DNA of 64,000 nt, from contig NZ_JAHLQN010000001.1 in the NCBI RefSeq assembly GCF_018919205.1, forward strand, positions 930,001 through 994,000, in the 5' to 3' direction. The first letter of the stretch is position 1; each line of letters begins with the position of its first letter. A program made the position numbers and the translations under genes. Source of the stretch: Dysosmobacter acutus. Lineage in GTDB: Bacteria; Bacillota; Clostridia; Oscillospirales; Oscillospiraceae. This document shows positions 44,864 through 53,561 of the stretch, piece after piece. The notes under the pieces were generated by a model. That model did no database searches, had not been told where the DNA came from, and was given only the letters and a program-made list of their open reading frames with translations.

Positions 44864-46684
44864 GTGACCAGGGAGGAACTGAAGGAAAAAGCCGGCGACC
44901 TGCCGCTGCTGCCGGGCGTCTATCTGATGATGGACAAATCCGGGAAGGTCATCTACGTGGGCAAGGCGAAAAAACTGAAAAACCGGGTTAGCCAGTATTT
45001 TCAGGACACGGCTTCCCACGCGGTCAAGACCCGGGCCATGGTGGCCCAGGTGGACCACTTTGACACCATTTTTGTCTCAAGTGAGTTTGAAGCGCTGATC
45101 CTTGAAAACGCCCTCATTAAGCAGTACAGTCCCAAGTACAACATCCTGCTCAAGGACGACAAGGGGTACCCCTTTGTGCGGCTGGACAGGACCAGCTATC
45201 CCCGCTTTACCATGGTCAACCGCATCGCCGACGACGGGGCCCGCTATTTTGGGCCCTTCGGCGGGCGGCATGAGACGCGTATGGCCCTGGACGCCATCTG
45301 CACGGCGCTGCGGCTTCCCACATGCAGCCGCAAGTTCCCCCGGGATATCGGGGCGGAGCGGCCCTGCCTCAACTTCCACATGGGCCGGTGCGACGGGTTC
45401 TGCCGCCGGGAGATGAGCGCCGAGGAATACCGCAAGCGCATCGAGCAGGCGGTGATGCTGCTCTCCGGCAAGTCCAGACAGCTCAGCCGGGCCATGGAGG
45501 AGGAGATGGCGGCCGAGGCGGAGGCCCTCCACTTCGAAAAAGCCGCGCTGCTGCGGGACCGGATTGCCGCCATCTCCGTGCTCAGCAAAAAGCAGACGGT
45601 CATCGCAGGCATCTGCGCGGATACGGACGTGTGGGGCATCTACCGCGGCGCGGTGAAAAGCGGGTATGCGGTGCTTCACGTGGAGGACGGGCAGCTCACC
45701 GGACGGGAGGTGGAGGTGTTCTCCGCCCCGGCGGACGAAAACGACGCGGAGATGCTTTCCGCCATCACCTCCCAGTACTACCTGCCCCGGGCGGCTTTGC
45801 CCAGGGAGATTCTGCTGCCTTTTGACACGGGGGACATTGAAGAGCTGTCCCGGGCCCTCTTTGAGCGGGCAGGGCACCGGGTGTATATCCGCATCCCCCA
45901 GCGGGGCGAGAAGGCGGAGCTCCTATCCCTGGCCATCGACAACGCCCGGGAGGAGGTGGAAAAGGTCACCACGCTGCAGGAGCGCAGCGACCGGACGCTG
46001 GAGCTGCTGGCCCGGATAACCGGTCTCAACCGGCCGCCCCGGCGGATGGAAGCCTACGACATCTCCAACACGGGGAAGTCCGACATTGTGGCATCCATGA
46101 CGGTGTTTGCCGGCACCAAGCCGCTGAAGCGGGACTACCGCCGCTTTAAAATCAAGGAGTTGGACCATCCCGACGACTACGCCTCCATGCAGGAGGTGCT
46201 CCGGCGGCGGCTGAACCGCTGGAAGGATGGGGACGAGAAGTTCTCCCAGCTACCGGACGTATTTTTGATCGATGGCGGCGAAACCCACGCAAGGGCCGCC
46301 GTGGAGGTAATCCGGGGCGAATACGGCCTGGAGACGCCGGTGTTCGGCATGGTGAAGGACGACCGCCACCGGACCCGGGCGCTGGTGACGCCGGAGGGGA
46401 AGGAAATCGGAATCTCCGCCAACCAGGCGGTCTTTTCCCTCATCGGCCAGATCCAGGAGGAGACCCATCGCTTTGCCATCACCTTTCACCGGGAGAGCCA
46501 CCGCCGCAGCGCCGTCCACTCGGTGCTGGACGATATTCCCGGTGTGGGCGAGAGCCGGAAAAAGGCGCTGCTCAAACGCTTCGGCAGCGTGCGGGCTATC
46601 CGGGAGGCCGGGGTGGATGTTCTGGCGGAGGCGGTTCCCCGGCCCGCCGCCCAGGCGGTGTACGCCTTTTTTCACAAGGATTGA
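44864..46684 (+). CDS. uvrC: Excinuclease ABC subunit C
   Basis: 606 residues from GTG 44864 (GGGGGG upstream). GIY-YIG nuclease (PGVYLMMDKSGKVIYVGKAK), UvrBC coiled coil, RNase H-like domain (EAYDISNTGKSDIVASM, FLIDGGETHA) and C-terminal HhH (IPGVGESRKKALLKRFGS). Incises on both sides of bulky lesions. Confidence 0.97.
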   Translation: MTREELKEKAGDLPLLPGVYLMMDKSGKVIYVGKAKKLKNRVSQYFQDTASHAVKTRAMVAQVDHFDTIFVSSEFEALILENALIKQYSPKYNILLKDDKGYPFVRLDRTSYPRFTMVNRIADDGARYFGPFGGRHETRMALDAICTALRLPTCSRKFPRDIGAERPCLNFHMGRCDGFCRREMSAEEYRKRIEQAVMLLSGKSRQLSRAMEEEMAAEAEALHFEKAALLRDRIAAISVLSKKQTVIAGICADTDVWGIYRGAVKSGYAVLHVEDGQLTGREVEVFSAPADENDAEMLSAITSQYYLPRAALPREILLPFDTGDIEELSRALFERAGHRVYIRIPQRGEKAELLSLAIDNAREEVEKVTTLQERSDRTLELLARITGLNRPPRRMEAYDISNTGKSDIVASMTVFAGTKPLKRDYRRFKIKELDHPDDYASMQEVLRRRLNRWKDGDEKFSQLPDVFLIDGGETHARAAVEVIRGEYGLETPVFGMVKDDRHRTRALVTPEGKEIGISANQAVFSLIGQIQEETHRFAITFHRESHRRSAVHSVLDDIPGVGESRKKALLKRFGSVRAIREAGVDVLAEAVPRPAAQAVYAFFHKD

Positions 46685-46724
46685 AGAGCGCTTGCGCTTT
46701 CAGCCTCGGCTGAAGGCGCCGCTA

Positions 46725-46766
46725 TGAAAAAGCGCCTCCGGCGGGCCCGCCGGAGGCGCTTTTCGC
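46725..46766 (+). terminator. Terminator of uvrC
   Basis: AAAAGCGCCTCCGGCGGG pairs with CCCGCCGGAGGCGCTTTT. Confidence 0.85.
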
Positions 46767-46839
46767 AGGGTTATGAGGATTTTGCATACCAAGCTGTCCA
46801 TATTTGCAGTGGGCAGGGTCTGAATTTACAAAATATGCA

Positions 46840-46868
46840 TTTACATTTATTGATTTTTCATATATAAC
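46840..46868 (+). promoter_or_regulatory. Promoter of selA-selB
   Basis: TTTACA, 17-base AT-rich spacer, TATAAC, about 36 bases upstream of selA. Confidence 0.6.
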
Positions 46869-46903
46869 TAATTTATTGAGTGAATGATTGGAGCGTGGAG
46901 AGA

Positions 46904-48280
46904 ATGGAGACCAGAGAGCTGCTGCGCGGAATCCCGAAAGTGGACGAGATCTTAAAGCTGCCCGCCATTGAGGAGGCAGAGCTTGCCGCGGCCGCGGTGC
47001 GGGAGGCGGTGCGTGCTGAGCTGGAGGAGCTGCGCGCCGGAATCCTGAGCGGCGCGGTGACGGAGCTTCCGGGGAGCGAGGCGCTGTGCGGGAAAATCCT
47101 AAAGCGCTGCCGCCGCCAGCAGCTGCCCTCGCTGCGGGGCGTAATCAACGGCACAGGGGTGATCCTGCACACCAATTTGGGCAGGGCCTGCCTTTCCCGG
47201 CGGGCGGCGGAGGCGGCCTACGATGTGGCCCGGAGCTACTCCACTCTGGAATACGATCTGGAGCGGGGCGGCCGGGGACTGCGCTACACCCACGTGGAGT
47301 CACTGCTGCGCAAGGTCACCGGCGCCGAGGCCGCCATGGTGGTGAACAACAACGCCGCGGCAGTGCTGCTGATCCTCTCGGCAATGGCCGCCGGAGGCGA
47401 GGTCATCACCTCCCGGGGGGAACTGGTGGAGATCGGCGGGTCCTTCCGGGTCCCGGAGATCATGGAGCAGTGCGGCTGCAAGCTCAAAGAGGTGGGGACC
47501 ACCAACAAGACCCATCTGCGGGACTATGCCGCCGCCATCGATGACAACACCAGGGCGCTGATGAAGGTGCACACCAGCAATTTTAAGATTTTGGGCTTCA
47601 CCGAATCCGTGCCCCTGGAGGAGATGGTGGCCCTTGGACACGAAAACGGCCTGCCGGTGATTGAGGACTTGGGCAGCGGCTCCCTGATGGACCTGGAGCA
47701 GTTTGGAATCCACGGCGAGCCCACGGTTCAAAACTCCGTCCGGGCGGGGGTGGATGTGATCTCCTTTTCCGGCGACAAGCTGCTGGGCGGTCCTCAGGCC
47801 GGCATCATCATCGGCAAAGCGGAGTACATCGCAGAGCTGGCGCGCCACCCGCTGACCCGGGCCATGCGGGTGGACAAGATGACTTTGGCGGCCCTGGAGG
47901 CCACGCTGCGCAGTTACGCCGAGGAGAGCGCTCTGGAGGAAATCCCAACGCTGGCCATGTTGGGCGCGCCGGAGGAGGAGCTGCGTGCAAAGGCGCAGCT
48001 GCTCTGCGACGCTTTGGTGAAAGGCGGGGTGGAGGCTCAGGTGGCCGCGGAGCAGTGCCAGGTGGGCGGAGGCTCCGTGCCCACCCAGCTGCTGCCCACC
48101 TTCGCGGTGGCGATCGCCCCGGTCAAATGCAGCGTGGACGAGCTGGAGCGGGCGCTGCGCCTGCGGGAGCGGCCCATCATCGGCCGGATCGCCCATGACC
48201 GGTATCTTCTGGACCTGCGCACGCTGCGGGAGGAGGACTTCCCCGCGGTGGAAACTGCACTGTTTGAGGTTTTATCATGA
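46904..48280 (+). CDS. selA: L-seryl-tRNA(Sec) selenium transferase
   Basis: 458 residues. A PLP enzyme that converts Ser-tRNA(Sec) to Sec-tRNA(Sec) with selenophosphate. INGTGVILHTNLGRACLS, NNNAAAVLLIL, EDLGSGSLMDL and the PLP Lys in SFSGDKLLGGPQAG. ATG 46904 with GGAG; a GTG at 46880 has no ribosome site. It overlaps selB by 4 bases (ATGA), so the two are coupled. Confidence 0.97.
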   Translation: METRELLRGIPKVDEILKLPAIEEAELAAAAVREAVRAELEELRAGILSGAVTELPGSEALCGKILKRCRRQQLPSLRGVINGTGVILHTNLGRACLSRRAAEAAYDVARSYSTLEYDLERGGRGLRYTHVESLLRKVTGAEAAMVVNNNAAAVLLILSAMAAGGEVITSRGELVEIGGSFRVPEIMEQCGCKLKEVGTTNKTHLRDYAAAIDDNTRALMKVHTSNFKILGFTESVPLEEMVALGHENGLPVIEDLGSGSLMDLEQFGIHGEPTVQNSVRAGVDVISFSGDKLLGGPQAGIIIGKAEYIAELARHPLTRAMRVDKMTLAALEATLRSYAEESALEEIPTLAMLGAPEEELRAKAQLLCDALVKGGVEAQVAAEQCQVGGGSVPTQLLPTFAVAIAPVKCSVDELERALRLRERPIIGRIAHDRYLLDLRTLREEDFPAVETALFEVLS

Positions 48281-50205
48281 AACACATCATTATCGGCACC
48301 GCCGGACACGTGGACCACGGCAAGACCCTGCTGGTAAAGGCTCTGACCGGCATCGACACGGACCGGCTTCAGGAGGAGAAAAAGCGGGGCATCACCATTG
48401 AACTGGGGTTTGCCCACGTGGAGTTTGACGACGGCACCCAGGCGGGCATCGTGGATGTGCCGGGCCATGAGAAATTCATCAAAAACATGCTGGCCGGAGC
48501 CGGCGGCATCGATCTTGCCATGCTGGTGGTGGCCGCCGACGAGGGGTTTATGCCCCAGACGGTGGAGCACCTTGGCATCTTGAGCCTGCTGGGTATCCGG
48601 GACGGGCTGGTGGTGATCACCAAGTGCGACATGGCGGAGAGCGAATGGGTGGAAATGATCCGGGAGGACGTGGCCCAGCAGGTGAAAGGCACCTTTTTGG
48701 AGGGCAAGCCTGTTCTGGCGGTCTCCGCCTATACGGGCGAGGGCATTCCAGAGCTGAAGGAGCACCTGCACCAGCTGGTGATGAAGGCGTCGGAGAAGAG
48801 CATGCGGGTGCCCTTCCGCCTGCCGGTGGACCGGGTGTTCTCCGTGGAGGGATTCGGTACCGTGGTCACCGGCACGCTGATCGAGGGGTGCATCCAGGAG
48901 GGGGAGACGGCGGAGCTGGTGCCCTCGGGTCTGACGGCCAAGGTGCGCAACCTTCAGGTCCACGGAAAAGACGTGGAGACGGCCTACGCCGGACAGCGGG
49001 TGGCCATCAACCTGGCGGGACTGAAAAAGACGGAGGTCGCCCGGGGGGACACGGTGGCAAAGCCGGGCACTGTACGCTCCTCGCTGATGATAGACGTCCG
49101 GCTCCAGAACCTGCGCAACTCCCAGCGTGTGATCCTCAACGACTCCCAGGTTCATCTCTACCACGGTTCCACGGAGCAGCTGTGCAAGGTGGTGCTGCTG
49201 GACCGGGACAAGCTGGAGCCGGGGGAGAGCTGCTATGCCCAGCTGCGCATGACGCAAAGCGTATCCACCAAGGCGGGGGACCGGTTTGTCATCCGGTTTT
49301 TCTCTCCGCTTGAGACCATTGGCGGCGGCGTGGTGTTGGACGACACGCCGGTGCGACACAAGCGCAACCGCCCAGAGGTGATGGAGGCACTGGCCATCCG
49401 GGAGAGCGGCAGCGGAGGCGAACGGCTGGTACAGGCGGTGGCCGGGTTCGGCTATGCCCTGCCGGACCGGAAGAAGATAGCGGACAAGCTTTCATGCAAC
49501 CCGGAAGACATGGAGGCGGACCTGCAGGAACTGGTGGGCCGCGGCGAGGTCATGGAAGCTCTGCCGGGCCGCTATCTGGCGGCCTCGGTTCTGGATACGG
49601 TGTGGGGCAGCTGCCGCGCGCTGCTGGAGGGCTATCACAAGGCCAACCCCCTCCACGCGGGCATGCGTCAGGCGGAGGTGCGCCAGAAGCTCTTCAAATC
49701 CACGGAGCAGACGGTGGCCGACGCGGTGTTGGGCGCGCTGCGCTCCGAGGGCAAGATCAAAAAGGTGGCGGACCGGTACGCGCTGTCAGAGTTCGACATT
49801 CACTACACCAAGCGGCAGACCGCCATCCGGGAGCGGCTACTCAAGGCCTATAAGGACGCCGGAGTGGAGACGGCAACGGTGGACGAGGTCATGGCCATGT
49901 TCGCGCCTAATGAGAAAAATGACTCCAAACAGGTGCTGGACAGCGTGCTCTCCGATGGGGAGCTGGTGATGCTCTCCCCCCAGATCTGCTGGAGCAGGGA
50001 AACCTATGAGCGGGTGTGCGGAGTGGTCGGCAAACACTTTGAGGACCACGAGACCATCACCCTGGCGGAGCTGCGGGATGCTTTGGGGACCTCCCGCAAG
50101 TACGCGCTGGCCGTGCTGGAATATTTTGACCGGAATAAGGTTACAAAGAAAGAGGGAGATTTCCGCCGACTGGCCCAGGGATTTGGGCGGGATCTGCCGA
50201 ATTGA
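48277..50205 (+). CDS. selB: Selenocysteine-specific elongation factor SelB
   Basis: 642 residues. EF-Tu-like part (GTAGHVDHGKTLLVKAL, KRGITIELGFA, DVPGHEKF, TKCD) delivers Sec-tRNA(Sec); C-terminal winged-helix domains (about 450-642) bind the SECIS hairpin in mRNA. Needed for the UGA codons of grdB and grdA downstream. Confidence 0.97.
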   Translation: MKHIIIGTAGHVDHGKTLLVKALTGIDTDRLQEEKKRGITIELGFAHVEFDDGTQAGIVDVPGHEKFIKNMLAGAGGIDLAMLVVAADEGFMPQTVEHLGILSLLGIRDGLVVITKCDMAESEWVEMIREDVAQQVKGTFLEGKPVLAVSAYTGEGIPELKEHLHQLVMKASEKSMRVPFRLPVDRVFSVEGFGTVVTGTLIEGCIQEGETAELVPSGLTAKVRNLQVHGKDVETAYAGQRVAINLAGLKKTEVARGDTVAKPGTVRSSLMIDVRLQNLRNSQRVILNDSQVHLYHGSTEQLCKVVLLDRDKLEPGESCYAQLRMTQSVSTKAGDRFVIRFFSPLETIGGGVVLDDTPVRHKRNRPEVMEALAIRESGSGGERLVQAVAGFGYALPDRKKIADKLSCNPEDMEADLQELVGRGEVMEALPGRYLAASVLDTVWGSCRALLEGYHKANPLHAGMRQAEVRQKLFKSTEQTVADAVLGALRSEGKIKKVADRYALSEFDIHYTKRQTAIRERLLKAYKDAGVETATVDEVMAMFAPNEKNDSKQVLDSVLSDGELVMLSPQICWSRETYERVCGVVGKHFEDHETITLAELRDALGTSRKYALAVLEYFDRNKVTKKEGDFRRLAQGFGRDLPN

Positions 50206-50217
50206 CGCAAAACATGC

Positions 50218-50246
50218 TTGCCTTGCAGCGGCTGGTGTGCTATACT
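50218..50246 (+). promoter_or_regulatory. Promoter of tRNA-Sec
   Basis: TTGCCT, 17-base spacer, TATACT, 11 bases before the tRNA 5' end. Confidence 0.75.
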
Positions 50247-50257
50247 GAGCGTCGCAT

Positions 50258-50354
50258 GGGAGTAGATGGGTGCTGGTGTGCCCCCCGGTCTTCAAAACCG
50301 GTGCAGGTGGTGAAGAGCCGCCCAGGTGGGTTCGATTCCCACATATTCCCGCCA
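50258..50354 (+). tRNA. selC: tRNA-Sec (anticodon UCA)
   Basis: 97 nt with encoded GCCA end. A long acceptor (GGGAGTA pairing with TATTCCC with one G-T), anticodon stem CCGGT/ACCGG around CTTCAAA with anticodon TCA, a long variable arm (GGTGG...CCGCC) and a T arm GTGGG-TTCGATT-CCCAC. Located directly after selB, so selA, selB and selC are together. Confidence 0.95.
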
Positions 50355-50388
50355 AAAGAGCGCTGCAGCGATGCGGCGCTCTTTTTTC
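50355..50388 (+). terminator. Terminator of tRNA-Sec
   Basis: GAGCGC pairs with GCGCTC and is followed by TTTTTT, beginning directly after the tRNA. Confidence 0.85.
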
Positions 50389-50409
50389 ATTGAAGAGGAG
50401 GGATGGGAA

Positions 50410-51342
50410 TTGGACATCAAGCAGCTGGAGGTGTTCGCCGCGGTGGTGGACAGCAACAGCTTTTCCAAGGCGGCGGAGCAGCTGCACCTGACCCAGCCGA
50501 CGGTCAGCACCCATATCGCCTCCCTGGAAAAGGAACTGAAAATCAAGCTCATTGTCCGGACCACCAAGGAGATATTTCCCTCTGAGGCGGGAAAGCTGCT
50601 GTACCAATATGCCCGGCGCATGCTGAAGCTCCGCAGGGAGGCCCTTGAGGCCATCCAGTCCTACTCCAAGGAGATGTGCGGCACCATTCACATAGCCGCC
50701 TCCACCATCCCGGGCCAGTATTTCCTGCCCCGGCTGATGCGCGGATTTCGGGAGGAGTATCCGGATATTCAGTTCGCCATGGAGATCACCGACAGCCAGG
50801 AGGTGGCGGCGGCGGTTTCCTCCCGCGGCGCGGAGATCGGCTTTTGCGGCACCATGCTGGACACGCCCAAGTGTACCTTCCAGGAGTTTGCCGACGACCG
50901 GCTGGTCCTCATCACGCCCAATACCCGCAAATACCGGCAGTATCAGAAAAAGGGCTTTCCCGTCCGCCGGATCCTGGAGGAGAGCTTCATCAGCCGGGAG
51001 AGCGGCAGCGGCACCCGGAAGGAGACGGAACAGTTCCTCCGGGAGATGGGTGTGGATGTGGCGCGGATGAAGATTGCCGTGGAGGTGCGCTCCACCGACG
51101 ACATCAAAAAGATGGTCAGTGAGGGGCTGGGGATCGCCGTCATCTCCAAAACCGCCTCGGAGAGCGATTGCCAGTTCGGAAACCTTCTGGCCTTTGACTT
51201 TGACAGCGTCAGCCTCCGCCGGAAGCTCTATGCGGTGCGGCACAAAAAGGGAATTCTGTCCCCCATTGCCCAGACCTTCTATGAATATGCCCTTGAGTAT
51301 TACAAAAAGGGAAATCCTGGAGACGGGAGCGCCCGGGCTTAA
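50410..51342 (+). CDS. LysR-family regulator linked to selenium metabolism
   Basis: 310 residues from TTG 50410 (GAGGAGGG upstream; earlier in-frame ATGs run into the tRNA). HTH LEVFAAVVDSNSFSKAAEQL and LTQPTVSTHI, then a periplasmic-binding-like effector domain. It lies between tRNA-Sec and the grd operon, the usual place of the selenium-metabolism-associated LysR group; its effector is not known to me. It may regulate the grd operon that begins 460 bases downstream. Confidence 0.85.
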   Translation: MDIKQLEVFAAVVDSNSFSKAAEQLHLTQPTVSTHIASLEKELKIKLIVRTTKEIFPSEAGKLLYQYARRMLKLRREALEAIQSYSKEMCGTIHIAASTIPGQYFLPRLMRGFREEYPDIQFAMEITDSQEVAAAVSSRGAEIGFCGTMLDTPKCTFQEFADDRLVLITPNTRKYRQYQKKGFPVRRILEESFISRESGSGTRKETEQFLREMGVDVARMKIAVEVRSTDDIKKMVSEGLGIAVISKTASESDCQFGNLLAFDFDSVSLRRKLYAVRHKKGILSPIAQTFYEYALEYYKKGNPGDGSARA

Positions 51343-51672
51343 CAGGGAATCTGTTTTCTTGCCAAGGACAGGCCGCGAAGTGAGCCGCGATAACAGTGCT
51401 ATGGTTTATACTTATTAAAGGACCTATATCGATTACTCTGACAAATGACAAGACGCATAGCTGTCTGCATGGAAGAGATGAAGCGCTCTCATGTGAGGAT
51501 GTGCAGGGGACATGTGTTTTTATATAACGGACAAAAGGGCTCTGATCTGGATAAGTTTTCCAATTGAACCGACAAAATAGATAACTTCTCAAGAAAAAAC
51601 TGTGCAGGTCTGACAAAAACACAGAAAAATGCAAAAACCGGATTGAATTTATTTATAAATCCCTCTTTTTGC

Positions 51673-51700
51673 TTGCCATTTTTTCATTTTCCTGTATGAT
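51673..51700 (+). promoter_or_regulatory. Promoter of the grd operon
   Basis: TTGCCA, 16-base T-rich spacer, TATGAT. The 330 bases between the LysR stop and this promoter contain no gene I can support; they are AT-rich and may hold regulator sites. Confidence 0.6.
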
Positions 51701-51742
51701 GATGATTATAAAGCCGGAGTTTGGGGATTTGACCTGCCGGTT

Positions 51743-51773
51743 GGCTGAAAAGTAAGATTTTCGGCCCTTTTTT
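51743..51773 (+). terminator. Terminator-like hairpin in the grd leader (possible attenuator)
   Basis: GGCTGAAAA-GTAAGA-TTTTCGGCC followed by CTTTTTT, located between the promoter and grdX. It would end transcription unless antitermination occurs. Confidence 0.6.
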
Positions 51774-51802
51774 GCGGAAAAGTATGGAAAATGGAGCTTG
51801 AT

Positions 51803-52219
51803 ATGAGTTCGGAGAGAGACTATTTGATTTTGACCAACAATCCCCTTGCGGCGCGCTGCATGGACGGGCGGTTTACCATCCGTCTGGAGGAGGCGCTGGG
51901 CTACCGGGAAATCCTGGTGCTGGCCCGGGATATGGTCTATGAGGGGCACACACTCTATACCCACCCTCTTTCCGGCAGCGTCAAGCCCAACGAGACCCCC
52001 TATAAGTCCGTGGTGGTCTCCAAGGTCCCTCACGGCTTTTCGGCGGAGCAGGCGGAGATCATGGGAAATGCCATTTTGGCCTATGATAAGTTCGTCCAGC
52101 GCAACGTGGTCCTGACCGATCAGATCCGGCGGGACTTTCAACTGATCGACTATACCCTGCTGTCGGGCGCTTTGAATTTCGACGCGGCGGCGGGTCTTAG
52201 TAAATTTGCTCAACCATAA
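51803..52219 (+). CDS. grdX: GrdX family protein
   Basis: 138 residues. The sequence (YLILTNNPLAARC, VKPNETPYKSVVVSKVPHG) and its place as first gene of a glycine reductase operon identify GrdX, a protein of unknown biochemical role. ATG 51803 follows GGAG by 6 bases; ATG 51791 is a longer alternative. Confidence 0.85.
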   Translation: MSSERDYLILTNNPLAARCMDGRFTIRLEEALGYREILVLARDMVYEGHTLYTHPLSGSVKPNETPYKSVVVSKVPHGFSAEQAEIMGNAILAYDKFVQRNVVLTDQIRRDFQLIDYTLLSGALNFDAAAGLSKFAQP

Positions 52220-52246
52220 GGAAAATATAAGAAGGAGGTGTTCTCT

Positions 52247-53539
52247 TTGAAATTGGAACTGGGCTATATCCAGATGAAAGACATTCAATTTTCAAAGGAA
52301 TGCAAGGTAGAAAACGGAACGCTTTTCGTAAATGCCGATGAGGTGAAAGCTTTCGTATACGAGGACGACGATGTCAAGGCCTGCGTCAAGAGCGTGGTAT
52401 TTGACATTGCCAAGCCCGGCGAGAGCGTTCGCATCACCCCGGTCAAGGACGTCATCGAGCCCCGCGTGAAGGTGGAGGGCCCCGGTGGAATCTTCCCCGG
52501 CGTCATCGCCAAGGTTGACACCGTCGGCTCCGGCAAGACCCATGTCCTGCGCGGCATGGCTGTGGTCACCGCCGGCAAGATCGTCGGTTTCCAGGAAGGC
52601 ATCATCGACATGTCCGGCCCCGGCGCCGACTACACCCCGTTCTCCAAGCTGCTGAACCTGGTGCTGGTCTGCGAGCCCGTGGAGGGCGTGCATCAGCACG
52701 AGTATGAGCATGCGGTACGCCTGGTGGGCCTGCGCGCCGCCACCTTCATCGGTGAGCTGGGCCGCGATCTGGTTCCCGACGAGGTCAAGACCTTCGAGAC
52801 CTATGGCATCAAGGAAGGAATTGAGAAGTTCCCCAACCTGCCCCGCGTGGCCTATGTCCATATGCTCCAGAGCCAGGGCCTGCTGCATGACACCTATGTC
52901 TACGGCGTGGACGCCAAGCGCTCCCTGACCACGATCCTCAACCCCACCGAGACCATGGACGGCGCCATCATCTCCGGCAACTGCGTGTCCGCCTGCGACA
53001 AGAACACCACTTATCACCACCTGAACAACCCCGTGGTGGCCGAGCTGTTCGAAGAGCACGGCAAGAGCCTCAACTATGTCTGCAACATCATCACCAACGA
53101 GAACGTCTACCTTGCTGACAAGCAGCGCTCCTCCGACTGGACGGCCAAGCTGTGCCGCCTGCTGGATCTGGACGGCGCCATCGTCTCCCAGGAGGGCTTC
53201 GGCAACCCCGATACCGATCTGATCATGAATACCAAGAAGATCGAGCTGCAGGGCGTCAAGACCACCATCATCACCGACGAGTATGCCGGCCAGGACGGCA
53301 AGTCCCAGTCTCTGGCGGACGCCGATCCTTTGGCCGACGCCGTGGTCACCGGCGGCAACGCCAACCAGGTCATTGTCCTGCCCAAGATGGATAAGGTCAT
53401 CGGCACGCTGGACTATGTGGATAAGATCGCCGGCGGTCATGCCGGTTCCCTGCGTCCCGACGGTTCCATCGAGGCGGAGCTGCAGGTTATCACCGGCGCT
53501 ACCAACGAGATGGGCTTCAACTGCCTGAGCGCAAGATAA
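52247..53539 (+). CDS. grdE: Glycine reductase component B, alpha/beta proprotein GrdE
   Basis: 430 residues from TTG 52247 (AAGGAGG upstream; the product then starts LELGYIQMKDIQF as in relatives). A proprotein that cleaves itself at Asn-Cys in SGNCVSACDKN (Cys about 246) to give a pyruvoyl-type subunit binding glycine as a Schiff base. Works with GrdB. The glycine type is inferred because only one substrate-specific pair is present and it sits with grdA, grdC and grdD. Confidence 0.92.
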   Translation: MKLELGYIQMKDIQFSKECKVENGTLFVNADEVKAFVYEDDDVKACVKSVVFDIAKPGESVRITPVKDVIEPRVKVEGPGGIFPGVIAKVDTVGSGKTHVLRGMAVVTAGKIVGFQEGIIDMSGPGADYTPFSKLLNLVLVCEPVEGVHQHEYEHAVRLVGLRAATFIGELGRDLVPDEVKTFETYGIKEGIEKFPNLPRVAYVHMLQSQGLLHDTYVYGVDAKRSLTTILNPTETMDGAIISGNCVSACDKNTTYHHLNNPVVAELFEEHGKSLNYVCNIITNENVYLADKQRSSDWTAKLCRLLDLDGAIVSQEGFGNPDTDLIMNTKKIELQGVKTTIITDEYAGQDGKSQSLADADPLADAVVTGGNANQVIVLPKMDKVIGTLDYVDKIAGGHAGSLRPDGSIEAELQVITGATNEMGFNCLSAR

Positions 53540-53561
53540 GGGAAGGAGGACTTAGAGAACA

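Noticed and set aside
51343-51802. Glycine riboswitch upstream of the grd operon
   Set aside because: The conserved glycine aptamer core sequences were not found, and the leader after the predicted promoter is too short.
52292-53440. 382-codon minus-strand frame opposite grdE
   Set aside because: Shadow frame of a gene with recognised cleavage site and operon context.
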